This document shows positions 27,647-37,274 of a stretch of 64,000 nucleotides of DNA, piece after piece (position 1 is the stretch's first letter; each line of letters opens with the position of its first letter). A program made the translations under genes and the position numbers. The stretch is from Pandoraea nosoerga (GTDB lineage Bacteria > Pseudomonadota > Gammaproteobacteria > Burkholderiales > Burkholderiaceae), in NCBI RefSeq assembly GCF_902459585.1, contig NZ_CABPSC010000006.1:62001-126000 (forward strand), written 5' to 3'. The notes under the pieces were generated by a model. That model saw only the letters and a program-made list of their open reading frames with translations, ran no database searches and was not told the DNA's origin.

Positions 27647-30600
27647 TTACTTCGCGGCAGCCGTCCGCGGGCGGGGTGCGGCAGACGACGGCATCGGCGG
27701 CGCCAGCACCGGCTTGAGCGCTTCGCCGGTATGGCTCGCACGGACCTTCGTCAGCGCATCCGGCGACGCGGCCGCGACCACCGTACCGCCGTCCTTGCCG
27801 CCTTCCGGCCCCATGTCGACAATCCAGTCGGCCTCCGCGATCACGTCGAGGTTGTGCTCGATCACCACCACCGTGTGGCCGCCGTTGACCAGGCGGTGCA
27901 GCACGTTGATGAGCCGCGCCACGTCAGCCATGTGCAGCCCAACCGTCGGCTCGTCGAGCACGTACAGCGTGTGCGGCGACTTCTGGCCGCGGCGCGTGAT
28001 GTCGTCGCGCACCTTCGTGAGCTCGGTAACGAGCTTGATGCGCTGCGCTTCCCCGCCCGAGAGCGTCGGCGACGGTTGCCCCAGCGTGAGATAGCCGAGC
28101 CCCACGTCCTTCATGAGTTGCAATGGATGCGCAATGCTGGGCATCGACGCGAAGAACTCGACGGCCTCGTCCACTTCCATCGTGAGCACGTCGCCGATGC
28201 TCTTGCCGCGCCAGGTCACGGCCAGGGTCTCGGCATTGAAGCGTTGACCGTGGCAGACGTCGCACAGCACCTTCACGTCCGCGAGGAAGCTCATGCCGAT
28301 GGTGCGCACGCCTTGTCCCTCGCACGCCGGACAACGCCCTTCGCCGGTGTTGAACGAGAAGCGCGACGCGGAATAGCCGCGCGCACGCGCTTCGAGCGTG
28401 TCGGCGAACAGCCGGCGAATGGTGTCCCAGAAGCCGATGTAGGTTGCCGGGCATGAGCGCGGTGTCTTGCCGATCGGCGTCTGGTCGACTTCGAGCACGC
28501 GATCGATCGTCTCCCAACCGGTTACTGATTCGCACCCATGCCACGCGTGCACCACCGGACGACGCGGCTCGGCCGGCGCTTCGCTCGTCGCGCGCGGCTT
28601 GCCGTCGGCCTTCACGACGTGGCGCACGGCGCCTTTGCGCGCGCGTCGCTCGGCCGGTGACGACAGCACCGAGCGGCCTACGGCGTCGAGCAGGTTCGTC
28701 ATCAGCACGTCGCGCGCCAGCGTCGATTTGCCGGATCCGGAAACACCCGTGATTGCCGTGAGGCGCGAGAGCGGCAACGACGCCGTCACGTTCTTCAGGT
28801 TATGCAGCGTGGCGCCATGCACGGTGAGCCAGTGCGGCGGCACCGCTTGCACACCCTTGGCGGGCGCGACCACTTCACGACGCGGCTGGATCGGATGCTG
28901 CAGCGGATGCGCGAGAAACTTGCCCGTCAGCGATTCGGGGTGCGCGGCGAGCTCGCTCACGCTGCCCTGCGCGACGAGCGTGCCGCCGCGCTTGCCTGCG
29001 CCCGGGCCGATATCGATGATGTGGTCGGCGCGACGGATCGTGTCTTCGTCGTGCTCGACCACCACCAGCGTGTTGCCCTGATCGCCGAGCTTGCGCAACG
29101 CGCCGAGCAGGATGCCGTTGTCGCGCGGGTGCAAACCGATGGTCGGTTCGTCGAGCACGTAGCACACGCCTTGCAGATTGCTGCCGAGCTGCGCCGCGAG
29201 GCGAATGCGCTGCGACTCGCCGCCCGAGAGCGTGGGCGCCGCGCGCTCGAGCGTGAGGTAGCCGAGGCCGACTTCCTCCAGGAACGCCAGGCGCCCCTGA
29301 ATCTCGCTGATCAGATCGCGCGCGATGCTGGCCTCGCGCCCGTGCAGCGCGAGACGCTGAATCCACTCGCGCACGTCGGTGACCGTCCACTGCGCAACAT
29401 CGGAGATCGCGTGTTCGTCGAACGTCACCGCACGCGCCACGGGGTTAAGGCGCGCGCCATGACAGTCCGGACACGGTTGATCGCCCACGTCCTCGGGCTC
29501 CTGTTCCTGCGACGGCAGCGAATGCTCGCGTCCGCGATTGTCCTGATTGAGTACCGTGTCGTCGAACGCCTCGCGCTGTTCGCGCGTGAGCGCGAGGCCC
29601 GTGCCCACGCAGGTGGCGCACCAGCCATGCTTGCTGTTGAACGAGAACATGCGCGGATCGAGATCCGGATAGCTGGTGCCGCACACCGGGCACGCGCGCT
29701 TGACCGAAAACACCTCGATCTCGCCCACGCCTTCGCCCGGCTGTTCGCTGTGCATCGTGTCGCCAAGCCCGTCGAGCGGCGCGAGCAGATGCATCACGCC
29801 CTTGCCCTGTTCGAGCGCGGCCGCAAGCAGCGTGCGCAGCAGCCCCTCGTTCTCGGGCGTGACCACGACGTCGCCGACCGGCAGCTCAATGGTGTGCTCC
29901 CGGAAACGGTCGAGCTTCGGCCACGGATCGACCGGCAGGAATACGCCGTCCACGCGCAGATGTGAATGCCCCCGCGCTTTCGCCCACTTGGCCAGATCGG
30001 TGTAAATGCCCTTGCGGCCGACGACGAGCGGCGCGAGCAATCCGACGTGCTGCCCGCGACGGTCGCGCAGCAATTGCGCGACGATGGAATCCGGGCTTTG
30101 CGCCGTAACCGGCGCGCCATCGTGAATGCAATGCTGAATGCCGAGCTTCACGTACAGCAGGCGCAGGAAGTGCCAGACTTCGGTCGTCGTCGCGACCGTA
30201 CTCTTGCGACCGCCGCGCGACAGGCGCTGCTCGATGGCGACCGTCGGCGGAATGCCGTACACGGCGTCCACCTCGGGACGCCCCGCCGGCTGTACGATGG
30301 AGCGCGCATAGGCGTTGAGCGATTCCAGATAGCGGCGCTGTCCCTCGTTGAACAGGATGTCGAAGGCGAGCGTCGACTTGCCCGACCCCGATACGCCCGT
30401 GATCACGCTGAACTTGCCGCGCGGAATCGCCACGTCGAGCGACTTGAGGTTGTGCTCGCGCGCGTTGACGATGCGAATGTCGCCGCCGCCGGCCGGCGTG
30501 CGATGCGCCCGCGCGGCGCGCAACGCCGTCTGCAGCGGCACGCCCGCGTCGGCCGCGCGTGCCGGCGCAAGCACCGTTCGCTCGTACTCGGCGAGCGCGC

Positions 30601-33592
30601 GCCCCGTGTGCGAACCTTCGCACGCCACGACATCGGCCAGCGTGCCGGCGCACAGCACCTGGCCTCCCCCCTCGCCACCCTCGGGACCGAGATCGATGAT
30701 CCAGTCGGCGGCGCGCACCACGTCGAGATTGTGTTCGATGACCAGCAGCGAGTTGCCGCCGTCGAGCAGTTTGCCGAACGCGCGCATCAGCTTGGCGATG
30801 TCGTCGAAGTGCAGCCCCGTCGTGGGCTCGTCGAAGATGAACAGGCGGCCGCGATGCGCCACCTTCTGCCCGCTGGCCGTCTTCTTCTGCGCCGCTTCCG
30901 CGAGAAAGCCGGCGAGCTTCAGACGCTGCGCCTCGCCGCCCGAGAGCGTGGGCACCGGCTGGCCCAGCTTCACGTATTCCAGACCGACGTCCACGATCGG
31001 CTGCAACACGCGCAGCACGTCGCGATCCGACGAGAACAGCTTCACCGCTTCATTGACGGTCAGCTCCAGCACGTCCGACACGCTCAGCTCGCGCATGGCC
31101 TCGCCCGGCACGGCGCGCTGAATCTTCACATCCAGCACTTCGGCGCGGTAGCGCTTGCCGTCGCAATCCGGGCAGCGCAGGTACACGTCGCTCAGGAACT
31201 GCATCTCCACATGCTCGAAGCCCGAGCCGCCGCACGTCGGGCAACGCCCGTTGCCGGAGTTGAAGCTGAACGTGCTCGCGGTATAGCCGCGCTGCAGCGC
31301 AACGGGCTCGGCTGCGAAAAGCTTGCGGATCTCGTCGAATGCACCGACATAGCTCGCGGGATTGGAGCGGGCCGTCTTGCCGATGGGCGACTGGTCGACG
31401 AACACCACGCCGCAGAGCTGTTCCGCGCCGGTGAGCTCGTCGTGCGCACCGGGTGCTTCGGTCGGATCGCCGAAGTGCCGTGCGAGCGCGGGGCTGAGGA
31501 TGTCCTGCACGAGCGTCGATTTGCCCGAACCGGACACGCCGGTCACGCACACGAGGCGGCCGAGCGGAATCTCGACGTCGACGTTCTTGAGGTTGTGCTC
31601 GCGCGCGCCGCAGAGCCTCAGGCGCGGCGTGTCGGCGGCCACCGCGCGCGCACGCCAGTTCGACGCGTTCGCCACGTGCTTGCGCCCGCCGAGATAGCTG
31701 CCGGTGAGCGTGTCGGCCCGGCGCACTTCGTCGGGCGTGCCGTCGAAAACGATCTGGCCGCCGCGCTCGCCGGGCCCCGGACCCATGTCGATGACGCGAT
31801 CGGCCGCGAGCATCACGGCCGGGTCGTGCTCGACGACGACGAGCGTGTTGCCCGCGTCGCGCAGGCGATGCATGGCGGCCACGATGCGATCCATGTCGCG
31901 CGGGTGCAGGCCGATGCTGGGCTCGTCGAGCACGAACAGCGTGTTCACGAGCGAGGTGCCCAGCGCCGTCGTCAGGTTGATCCGCTGCACCTCGCCGCCC
32001 GAGAGCGTGCGGCTCTGGCGATCGAGGGTGAGGTATCCGATGCCGACGTCGCACAGGTACTTCAGACGCGTGCCGACCTCTTCCTGCAACAGCTTGAGCG
32101 CGTCGTCGAGCAGGCTCGACGGCAGTGTGAGCGAATCGAAGAACTGGCGCACGCGCGAAATCGGCATGAGCATCAGGTCGTGCATCGTGAGCCCGGGCAG
32201 CGCTTCGAGTTGCTCGCGCGTCCACGACACGCCGCGCGGCATGAAGCGCTGCGACGGCGGCAGCACGGCGTCGGCGTTTTCCTTCGTGCCGATGCGCCAG
32301 AGCAGGCCTTCCGTCTTCAGGCGCGCGCCGCCGCACGTCTCGCAGGTGGTGTAGCTGCGGTACTTCGAGAGCAGCACGCGGATATGCATCTTGTAGGCCT
32401 TCGACTCCAGATAGCCGAAGAAGCGCCGGATGCCGTACCACTGCTTGTTCCACTCGCCCTTCCAGTCCGGATCGCCTTCGATGACCCATTCGCGGTGCTC
32501 CGGCGAGAGCTTCGACCAGGGTGTGTCGCGCGGAATGCCCGCCTTGCCTGCGTACTCGAGCAGATCGTCCTGGATCTCCTTCCACGCCGGCGTCTGGATC
32601 GTCTTGATCGCGCCGCCGCGCAACGTCTTGCGCTCGTCCGGGATCACCAGCCCGAGATCGACGCCGATCACGCGCCCGAAGCCGCGGCATGCTTCGCACG
32701 CGCCGTAGGCCGAGTTGAACGAGAACAGCGCCGGTTGCGGATCGGCGTAGTGCAGGTCGCTCTCGGGGCAGTGCAGGTCCTGCGAATAGCGCCAGATATC
32801 GGGCTCGCCTTCGTCGGCAAGGACGTAGACGTTCACGCGCCCGCGGCCGCGCTTGAGCGACGACTCGATGGCCTCCATTGCGCGCGCCTTCTCGGTGTTC
32901 TGGAGGCGGAAGCGGTCGGCCACGACGTCGAGCACCTTGCGGGTGCCCTCGGCGCTCGCCACTTCGCGCTCGGCCTGCACGCGCGTGTAGCCGGAGGCGG
33001 AGAGCCACTGTTCGACTTCGTCGGCCGTCACGCTGCCTGGCAGCTCCACGGGGAAGGTCACGGCCAGGCGCGGGTCGCCGCCCTGGGCGCTGCGCGCCAT
33101 GAGGTCGGCGTAGATCGTCTCGGGGGTGTCGTGACGCACCGGCTGTGCGCTCTCGCGATCGAACAGCGCCGCCGCCCGGGCGAACAGGAGCTTGAGGTGG
33201 TCGTTGAGCTCGGTCATCGTGCCGACCGTCGAGCGCGAGCTGCGCACGGGGTTCGTCTGGTCGATGGCGATGGCCGGCGGCACGCCTTCCACGTGGTCGA
33301 CCTGCGGTCGGTCCATGCGATCGAGGAACTGGCGTGCGTAGGCGCTGAACGTCTCGACGTAGCGCCGCTGGCCTTCGGCGAACAGCGTGTCGAAGACGAG
33401 GCTCGACTTGCCGGAACCGGACGGCCCGGTCACGACGGTCATCTCGCCGGTCTGCAGATCGACGTCGAGATTCTTGAGGTTGTGCTGGCGGGCGCCACGG
33501 ATACGAATGGCGTGGCCGGCCGACGGATCGGGTTTCGAGGACGAATTATCCAATTGAATAGCCGCTTGGTTGACGTCTGGCAGCGCGCGCAC
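27647..33592 (-). CDS. uvrA: Double-length UvrA (excinuclease ABC subunit A, four ATPase modules)
   Basis: The 1,981-residue protein is two UvrA units in one chain; a normal UvrA has about 950. Four Walker A motifs occur: GPSGSGKS at residues 56-63, and GVSGSGKST near 684, 1066 and 1614. Four LSGGE signatures pair with four DEP-containing Walker B motifs. Zinc-finger Cys pairs occur in both halves (TCETCGGARL, CPTCGGSGF, CPVCGTSYP, CPACEGQG). UvrA scans DNA for bulky damage and loads UvrB. As UvrA normally dimerises, this chain may act as a covalent pair. A perfect LexA box lies upstream. The GTG at 33592 has a CGAGG site. A standard uvrA probably exists elsewhere in the genome; that is expectation, not seen. 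Confidence 0.93.
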   Translation of the reverse strand: MRALPDVNQAAIQLDNSSSKPDPSAGHAIRIRGARQHNLKNLDVDLQTGEMTVVTGPSGSGKSSLVFDTLFAEGQRRYVETFSAYARQFLDRMDRPQVDHVEGVPPAIAIDQTNPVRSSRSTVGTMTELNDHLKLLFARAAALFDRESAQPVRHDTPETIYADLMARSAQGGDPRLAVTFPVELPGSVTADEVEQWLSASGYTRVQAEREVASAEGTRKVLDVVADRFRLQNTEKARAMEAIESSLKRGRGRVNVYVLADEGEPDIWRYSQDLHCPESDLHYADPQPALFSFNSAYGACEACRGFGRVIGVDLGLVIPDERKTLRGGAIKTIQTPAWKEIQDDLLEYAGKAGIPRDTPWSKLSPEHREWVIEGDPDWKGEWNKQWYGIRRFFGYLESKAYKMHIRVLLSKYRSYTTCETCGGARLKTEGLLWRIGTKENADAVLPPSQRFMPRGVSWTREQLEALPGLTMHDLMLMPISRVRQFFDSLTLPSSLLDDALKLLQEEVGTRLKYLCDVGIGYLTLDRQSRTLSGGEVQRINLTTALGTSLVNTLFVLDEPSIGLHPRDMDRIVAAMHRLRDAGNTLVVVEHDPAVMLAADRVIDMGPGPGERGGQIVFDGTPDEVRRADTLTGSYLGGRKHVANASNWRARAVAADTPRLRLCGAREHNLKNVDVEIPLGRLVCVTGVSGSGKSTLVQDILSPALARHFGDPTEAPGAHDELTGAEQLCGVVFVDQSPIGKTARSNPASYVGAFDEIRKLFAAEPVALQRGYTASTFSFNSGNGRCPTCGGSGFEHVEMQFLSDVYLRCPDCDGKRYRAEVLDVKIQRAVPGEAMRELSVSDVLELTVNEAVKLFSSDRDVLRVLQPIVDVGLEYVKLGQPVPTLSGGEAQRLKLAGFLAEAAQKKTASGQKVAHRGRLFIFDEPTTGLHFDDIAKLMRAFGKLLDGGNSLLVIEHNLDVVRAADWIIDLGPEGGEGGGQVLCAGTLADVVACEGSHTGRALAEYERTVLAPARAADAGVPLQTALRAARAHRTPAGGGDIRIVNAREHNLKSLDVAIPRGKFSVITGVSGSGKSTLAFDILFNEGQRRYLESLNAYARSIVQPAGRPEVDAVYGIPPTVAIEQRLSRGGRKSTVATTTEVWHFLRLLYVKLGIQHCIHDGAPVTAQSPDSIVAQLLRDRRGQHVGLLAPLVVGRKGIYTDLAKWAKARGHSHLRVDGVFLPVDPWPKLDRFREHTIELPVGDVVVTPENEGLLRTLLAAALEQGKGVMHLLAPLDGLGDTMHSEQPGEGVGEIEVFSVKRACPVCGTSYPDLDPRMFSFNSKHGWCATCVGTGLALTREQREAFDDTVLNQDNRGREHSLPSQEQEPEDVGDQPCPDCHGARLNPVARAVTFDEHAISDVAQWTVTDVREWIQRLALHGREASIARDLISEIQGRLAFLEEVGLGYLTLERAAPTLSGGESQRIRLAAQLGSNLQGVCYVLDEPTIGLHPRDNGILLGALRKLGDQGNTLVVVEHDEDTIRRADHIIDIGPGAGKRGGTLVAQGSVSELAAHPESLTGKFLAHPLQHPIQPRREVVAPAKGVQAVPPHWLTVHGATLHNLKNVTASLPLSRLTAITGVSGSGKSTLARDVLMTNLLDAVGRSVLSSPAERRARKGAVRHVVKADGKPRATSEAPAEPRRPVVHAWHGCESVTGWETIDRVLEVDQTPIGKTPRSCPATYIGFWDTIRRLFADTLEARARGYSASRFSFNTGEGRCPACEGQGVRTIGMSFLADVKVLCDVCHGQRFNAETLAVTWRGKSIGDVLTMEVDEAVEFFASMPSIAHPLQLMKDVGLGYLTLGQPSPTLSGGEAQRIKLVTELTKVRDDITRRGQKSPHTLYVLDEPTVGLHMADVARLINVLHRLVNGGHTVVVIEHNLDVIAEADWIVDMGPEGGKDGGTVVAAASPDALTKVRASHTGEALKPVLAPPMPSSAAPRPRTAAAK

Positions 33593-33669
33593 GCGCCTCG
33601 GGAAAACTACTGTATCAGGCCGATACGACAGTCGCTGAGAGTACCCAGGCTTCGCTCGGCACGCGCTCG

Positions 33670-33691
33670 ATTGTACTGTATGTTTGTACAG
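33670..33691 (-). promoter_or_regulatory. LexA (SOS) box and -10 element of uvrA
   Basis: CTGTATGTTTGTACAG (33676-33691) fits the LexA consensus CTGT-N8-ACAG exactly. Next to it, on the minus strand, TACAAT (33670-33675) makes a good -10 element, 78 bases before the uvrA start. LexA bound here would block polymerase, giving DNA-damage induction. A separate inverted repeat GTATC-N5-GATAC lies at 33612-33626. Confidence 0.85.
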
Positions 33692-33796
33692 TTACCCCGA
33701 TTCCCCTAATGCCGGCATTCCTAATCCGGGGCGCCGGTTTTCAACGTTTCATCAGCGGGAGTAGCATGGCGGCATTCCGGCTTTCTTTCGCAGAAC

Positions 33797-35443
33797 ATGG
33801 GCGCACGTTTCGCAGTCCGCATTCCCGTTCTCGCCTCGCTTTTCCCACCTGCCGTGCGCCCGGTGCGCCCCGTGCCCGCCGTGCTGGTCATGCTCGTCGT
33901 GCTCGTCGTGCTCGCCGCGTGCGCGAGCGTCCCGGAAAAGCCCCCGGCTGCCGTGCCCGCCACGGCCAGCGCGCCCGCCACGCGCTACAACGTCGCCCGG
34001 TTTCCCATCGAGCATTACGATCAGGACGTCGATCACTGGATCCGTCCCGATGCCGCGGACTACGACCGGCCGTTGCTCGGGGCGCAGGAGCAGGCCCGCC
34101 GCTTCGACGCGCTGCGCGCCCGCTACTTCGGCACCGGCGCTCGCGATCCGTCGCCATGGAACGGCACCTGGCTCGCCGCGTCGCTGCTCAACGCCGCCGG
34201 CGCGCGGCAGATCGCCGACTCGCAGGCGCGACGCGTGCGGCGCTTCGACAATGGTGCGTCGGGCGTGCGCAAGACCTACGGCGAGAACTTCCAGCCGCAC
34301 ACGAGCGCGTGGATCCGGACCATCGAAGCGAACATGGCGCTGGCCCAGCTCGACGCCAGTCACGCCGGTTGGCCTTACGATGCGCAACGTCGCGGCATCA
34401 CCGTCGACAATGCCCTCGTCCGGCTGCTGCCCACGCACGACCCGGCGTTCTATGACTTCCGCGAAGCGGGCGAGGGGTATCCGTTCGACGCCTTGCAGGA
34501 TTCCGCGCTGCGCCCCGGCACGCCCGTGTACACGCTCGCGCGCAGCGCCGATGGCGCGTGGCTGCTCGTCTATTCGCCCGATCTGATCGGATGGGTCGAC
34601 GCGCGTACCGTGGCCTCGGTCGACGAACGGTTCGTCGCGACGTGGCGGGCCGCCGCGCAGCGGGAGCTCGGCGCCATCATTCGCGCCAACGTGCCGCTGG
34701 CCGACACGCCGCCGGGTGCGAGCGCGCCGCGCTACCGCACGTTCGCTCCGATCGGCACGGTGCTGCCGATGACACGCTCGCGCGACGGGCGCCCGGCAGC
34801 CCTGTTTCCGATCGCCGACCTTCGCGGCCAGGCGCACATCCGCACCGCCACACTGCACGCATCGAGCCTCGTGGCCATGCCGTGGAGCCTCACGCCGCGC
34901 CATCTCGCGCAAGTCATGAAGCAGCAGATCGGGCGCCCCTACGGCTGGGGCAACACGCTGTTCTACAACGATTGCTCCGCCGAGACGCGCAGCCTGTTCG
35001 CGCCGTTCGGCGTGTGGCTGCCGCGCCACTCGTCGGACCAGCTGCGCGCCGGGCGCCGCACCGATCTGCGCGACGCCGACATCGACACGCGCCTGCGCAC
35101 GCTGGCCGAGCGCGGCCGTCCGCTGATGACGCTCGTCCACATCAACGGACATATCATGCTGTATCTCGGCAACGCGCAGCGCAACGGCGAGAGCGTGCCG
35201 ATGACCTATCAGAACGTGTGGGGACTGTCGCCGGCCGACAACAGCCGCCGCAACGTGATCGGCGGCGCGGTGATCCTGCCGCTGCTCAAGACGTATCCGG
35301 AAGATCCGCAGGCGCGCTCGCTCGCGGCCAAGCCACTGTTCGAGATCAGCGTGATCGGCGAGAGCGACGCGGGAGCGCCCACAGGCGGCGGCGATGCAGA
35401 ACACGCGCCTGCGGCCGATACGCCGGAAGACATGCCGCAGTAG
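33797..35443 (+). CDS. NlpC/P60-family lipoprotein (cell-wall peptidase with SH3-like domains)
   Basis: The 548-residue protein begins with a signal anchor and a lipobox LAAC, giving lipid attachment at Cys42. Residues about 65-170 form an N-terminal stabilising domain, followed by SH3-like segments (about 225-275 and 310-350: GTPVYTLARSADGAWLLVYS, GWVDARTVA). The C-terminal NlpC/P60 domain has catalytic Cys393 in YNDCSAETR and His452 in NGHIMLYLG. Such enzymes cut gamma-glutamyl-diaminopimelate bonds in peptidoglycan. It stands alone, convergent with the DadA-like gene by 30 bases. The hydrophobic part of the signal is coded by a short 9-bp direct repeat. Confidence 0.88.
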   Translation: MGARFAVRIPVLASLFPPAVRPVRPVPAVLVMLVVLVVLAACASVPEKPPAAVPATASAPATRYNVARFPIEHYDQDVDHWIRPDAADYDRPLLGAQEQARRFDALRARYFGTGARDPSPWNGTWLAASLLNAAGARQIADSQARRVRRFDNGASGVRKTYGENFQPHTSAWIRTIEANMALAQLDASHAGWPYDAQRRGITVDNALVRLLPTHDPAFYDFREAGEGYPFDALQDSALRPGTPVYTLARSADGAWLLVYSPDLIGWVDARTVASVDERFVATWRAAAQRELGAIIRANVPLADTPPGASAPRYRTFAPIGTVLPMTRSRDGRPAALFPIADLRGQAHIRTATLHASSLVAMPWSLTPRHLAQVMKQQIGRPYGWGNTLFYNDCSAETRSLFAPFGVWLPRHSSDQLRAGRRTDLRDADIDTRLRTLAERGRPLMTLVHINGHIMLYLGNAQRNGESVPMTYQNVWGLSPADNSRRNVIGGAVILPLLKTYPEDPQARSLAAKPLFEISVIGESDAGAPTGGGDAEHAPAADTPEDMPQ

Positions 35444-35472
35444 CCGCGGCGCGCGGGCGGTCGTTCGCCCGC

Positions 35473-36705
35473 TCAGAAGCGTTGCGGACTGAAAGGCCGC
35501 GGATCGACGATTGGCGCTTCGCCCGTCATCATCTCGGCCACCAGCCGTCCCGTCACCGGCCCCAGCGTGAGGCCGTGGTGCGCGTGGCCGAATGCGAACC
35601 ACAGATCGCGATGGCGCGGCGCGGGGCCGATCACCGGCATCATGTCAGGCGTGCATGGGCGACCGCCGAGCCACGGCGTGTCGTCGACGCGCTCGCCGAG
35701 CGGGAACGTCTCCCGCGCCATCGGCTCGACCGCCGCCAGTTGCACCGGCGTGGGCGGGGTGTCGCGCAGGCCCAGCTCAACGCCGGTCGTCAGCCGGATG
35801 CCGCGCGTCATCGGCGTGATCAGATAGCCGGGTTCCGCGTCGAGCACCGGCTGGTTCAGCGTGGCGCCCGGTCGGGCGCGATAGTGCATGTGATAGCCGC
35901 GCTTGACGGCAAGCGGCAGGCGGTAGCCCAACGCGCGCGTCACGGTGTCGGCCCACGGACCGAGCGCGATGACCGCACGCGGCGCCTGGACACGACCCTG
36001 GGCCGTCTGCACGGACCAATGCGGCCGCAGCGTCGTGGCGTCCGCCGTCAACACGCGCCCGCCCAGCGATTCGAAGTAGCGCGCATACGCGGCCACGAGT
36101 GCGCCCGGATCGCTCACCGACGCCGACGCCGTATAGCGCAGTCCGCCCACGAGCGCATGCGAGAGCGACGGCTCGTCGGCCCGCAACCGCTCGGCGTCGA
36201 GCACTTCGAACGGCACGCCGTATTCCCGCTGCCAGCGCTCGGCGTCGCGACGCGCCGCCTCCAACGCCCCGGCCGTGCGAAACACCTTCACCCAGCCGCC
36301 CTCGCGCAACAGCGCTCCGGCGCCCGACGCCTCGATCAGCGCCCGGTGCTCCGTCACGCAATGGGCGATCAGCGTGCTGTAGTCGCGCGCGATGCGCGCA
36401 TGCCGCGAGGGTTCGGAGTGGCGCCAGTAGCGCGCGAGGAAGGGCGCGATGGCGGGCATTGCGCGCACGTGATACCGCACGTCGGTCGAATCGTTGCGCG
36501 CATAGCGGAGCAGCGTGGCCAGATCGCGCGGGAACGCGTAAGGGTAGACGCCCTCGCGCTGAATCAGTCCGGCGTTGCCGAACGAGGTTTCTTGGCCCGG
36601 CGCCTTGCGCTCGACCAATGCGACCGACATGCCGCGCCGCTGCAGATGCACGGCGACCGACACGCCAACGATACCGGCGCCGAGAACGAGTGCGTCGAAC
36701 GTCAT
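35473..36705 (-). CDS. D-amino acid dehydrogenase-like FAD oxidoreductase
   Basis: A 410-residue flavoprotein of the DAO/DadA family. The Rossmann motif VLGAGIVGVSVAVHLQRRG lies at residues 6-24, followed by VERKAPGQETSFGNAGLIQ, which is characteristic of DadA. The FAD-binding C-terminus reads FAFGHAHHGLTLGPVTGRL. It should oxidise D-amino acids to imino acids and pass electrons to the quinone pool. It lies 104 bases downstream of a RidA-type gene on the same strand, a sensible pairing because RidA hydrolyses reactive imines. Substrate range is not shown by sequence. Confidence 0.85.
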   Translation of the reverse strand: MTFDALVLGAGIVGVSVAVHLQRRGMSVALVERKAPGQETSFGNAGLIQREGVYPYAFPRDLATLLRYARNDSTDVRYHVRAMPAIAPFLARYWRHSEPSRHARIARDYSTLIAHCVTEHRALIEASGAGALLREGGWVKVFRTAGALEAARRDAERWQREYGVPFEVLDAERLRADEPSLSHALVGGLRYTASASVSDPGALVAAYARYFESLGGRVLTADATTLRPHWSVQTAQGRVQAPRAVIALGPWADTVTRALGYRLPLAVKRGYHMHYRARPGATLNQPVLDAEPGYLITPMTRGIRLTTGVELGLRDTPPTPVQLAAVEPMARETFPLGERVDDTPWLGGRPCTPDMMPVIGPAPRHRDLWFAFGHAHHGLTLGPVTGRLVAEMMTGEAPIVDPRPFSPQRF

Positions 36706-36809
36706 GAGCCTTGCGTCGGAGAGAGGGGGCGCACGAGGGGACAGCGCAGCGCGCGCGATCACGCCAGGGCGTCATCCGTCGCGCGCGTGCGCCGCCGCGG
36801 GGGGTGGCG

Positions 36810-37163
36810 TTACGCCAGCGCGGTCACGGCGATTTCGACCTCGAGGCCAGCGCGCATGAGCGGCGATTGCACGCAGGCGCGCGTGGGAGCGTGGCCTTGC
36901 GGCACCCAGGCGTCCCACACGGCGTTGAATTCGGCAAAGTGCTTCGCGTCCGAGAGCCAGATATTGGCCGTGAGCAAACGCGTCTTGTCGACGCCCGCTT
37001 CCTTGAGCAGCGAATCGATACGCGCGAGGATCTCGGTGGTTTGCTGCGTCACCGATACGTTGGCCGTATCGGGCACCTGACCGGCCAGGTACACGACGCC
37101 ATTGGCGATCACGATCTGGCTCATGCGGGCGTTGGTGTGCAGACGCTTGATTTCGTTCGACAT
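36810..37163 (-). CDS. RidA/YjgF-type imine deaminase
   Basis: The 117-residue protein has the RidA fold: SQIVIANGVVYLAGQVPDT, then ILARIDSLLKEAGVDKTRLL, the segment TANIWLSDAKHFAEFNAVWD, and the C-terminal CVQSPLMRAGLEVEIAVTA. The Arg in the ACVQSPL region, which in RidA contacts substrate carboxylate, is shifted, as in the Rid subfamilies other than RidA itself. It probably removes 2-imino acids made by the downstream DadA-like dehydrogenase. Confidence 0.82.
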   Translation of the reverse strand: MSNEIKRLHTNARMSQIVIANGVVYLAGQVPDTANVSVTQQTTEILARIDSLLKEAGVDKTRLLTANIWLSDAKHFAEFNAVWDAWVPQGHAPTRACVQSPLMRAGLEVEIAVTALA

Positions 37164-37274
37164 GGGGGGCACCGTAAAAAGAGGGGAAGTGAGAGACGGG
37201 CCGCGAGTCGGCCCGGGTGCCGCCATCTTATACGACGCGTGCGTACTGCTACCAGTCCGCACCCCGCCACGCGG

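Noticed and set aside
33607-33631. Second LexA box before uvrA
   Set aside because: CTGT and ACAG are present but their spacing is too wide for LexA; only the inner GTATC-N5-GATAC symmetry is real.
29966-33709. A 1,247-codon open frame on the strand opposite uvrA
   Set aside because: It mirrors the uvrA frame in GC-rich DNA, has a skewed Arg/His/Ala composition and no domain motif. The same applies to the long frame opposite malate synthase (14983-17052).
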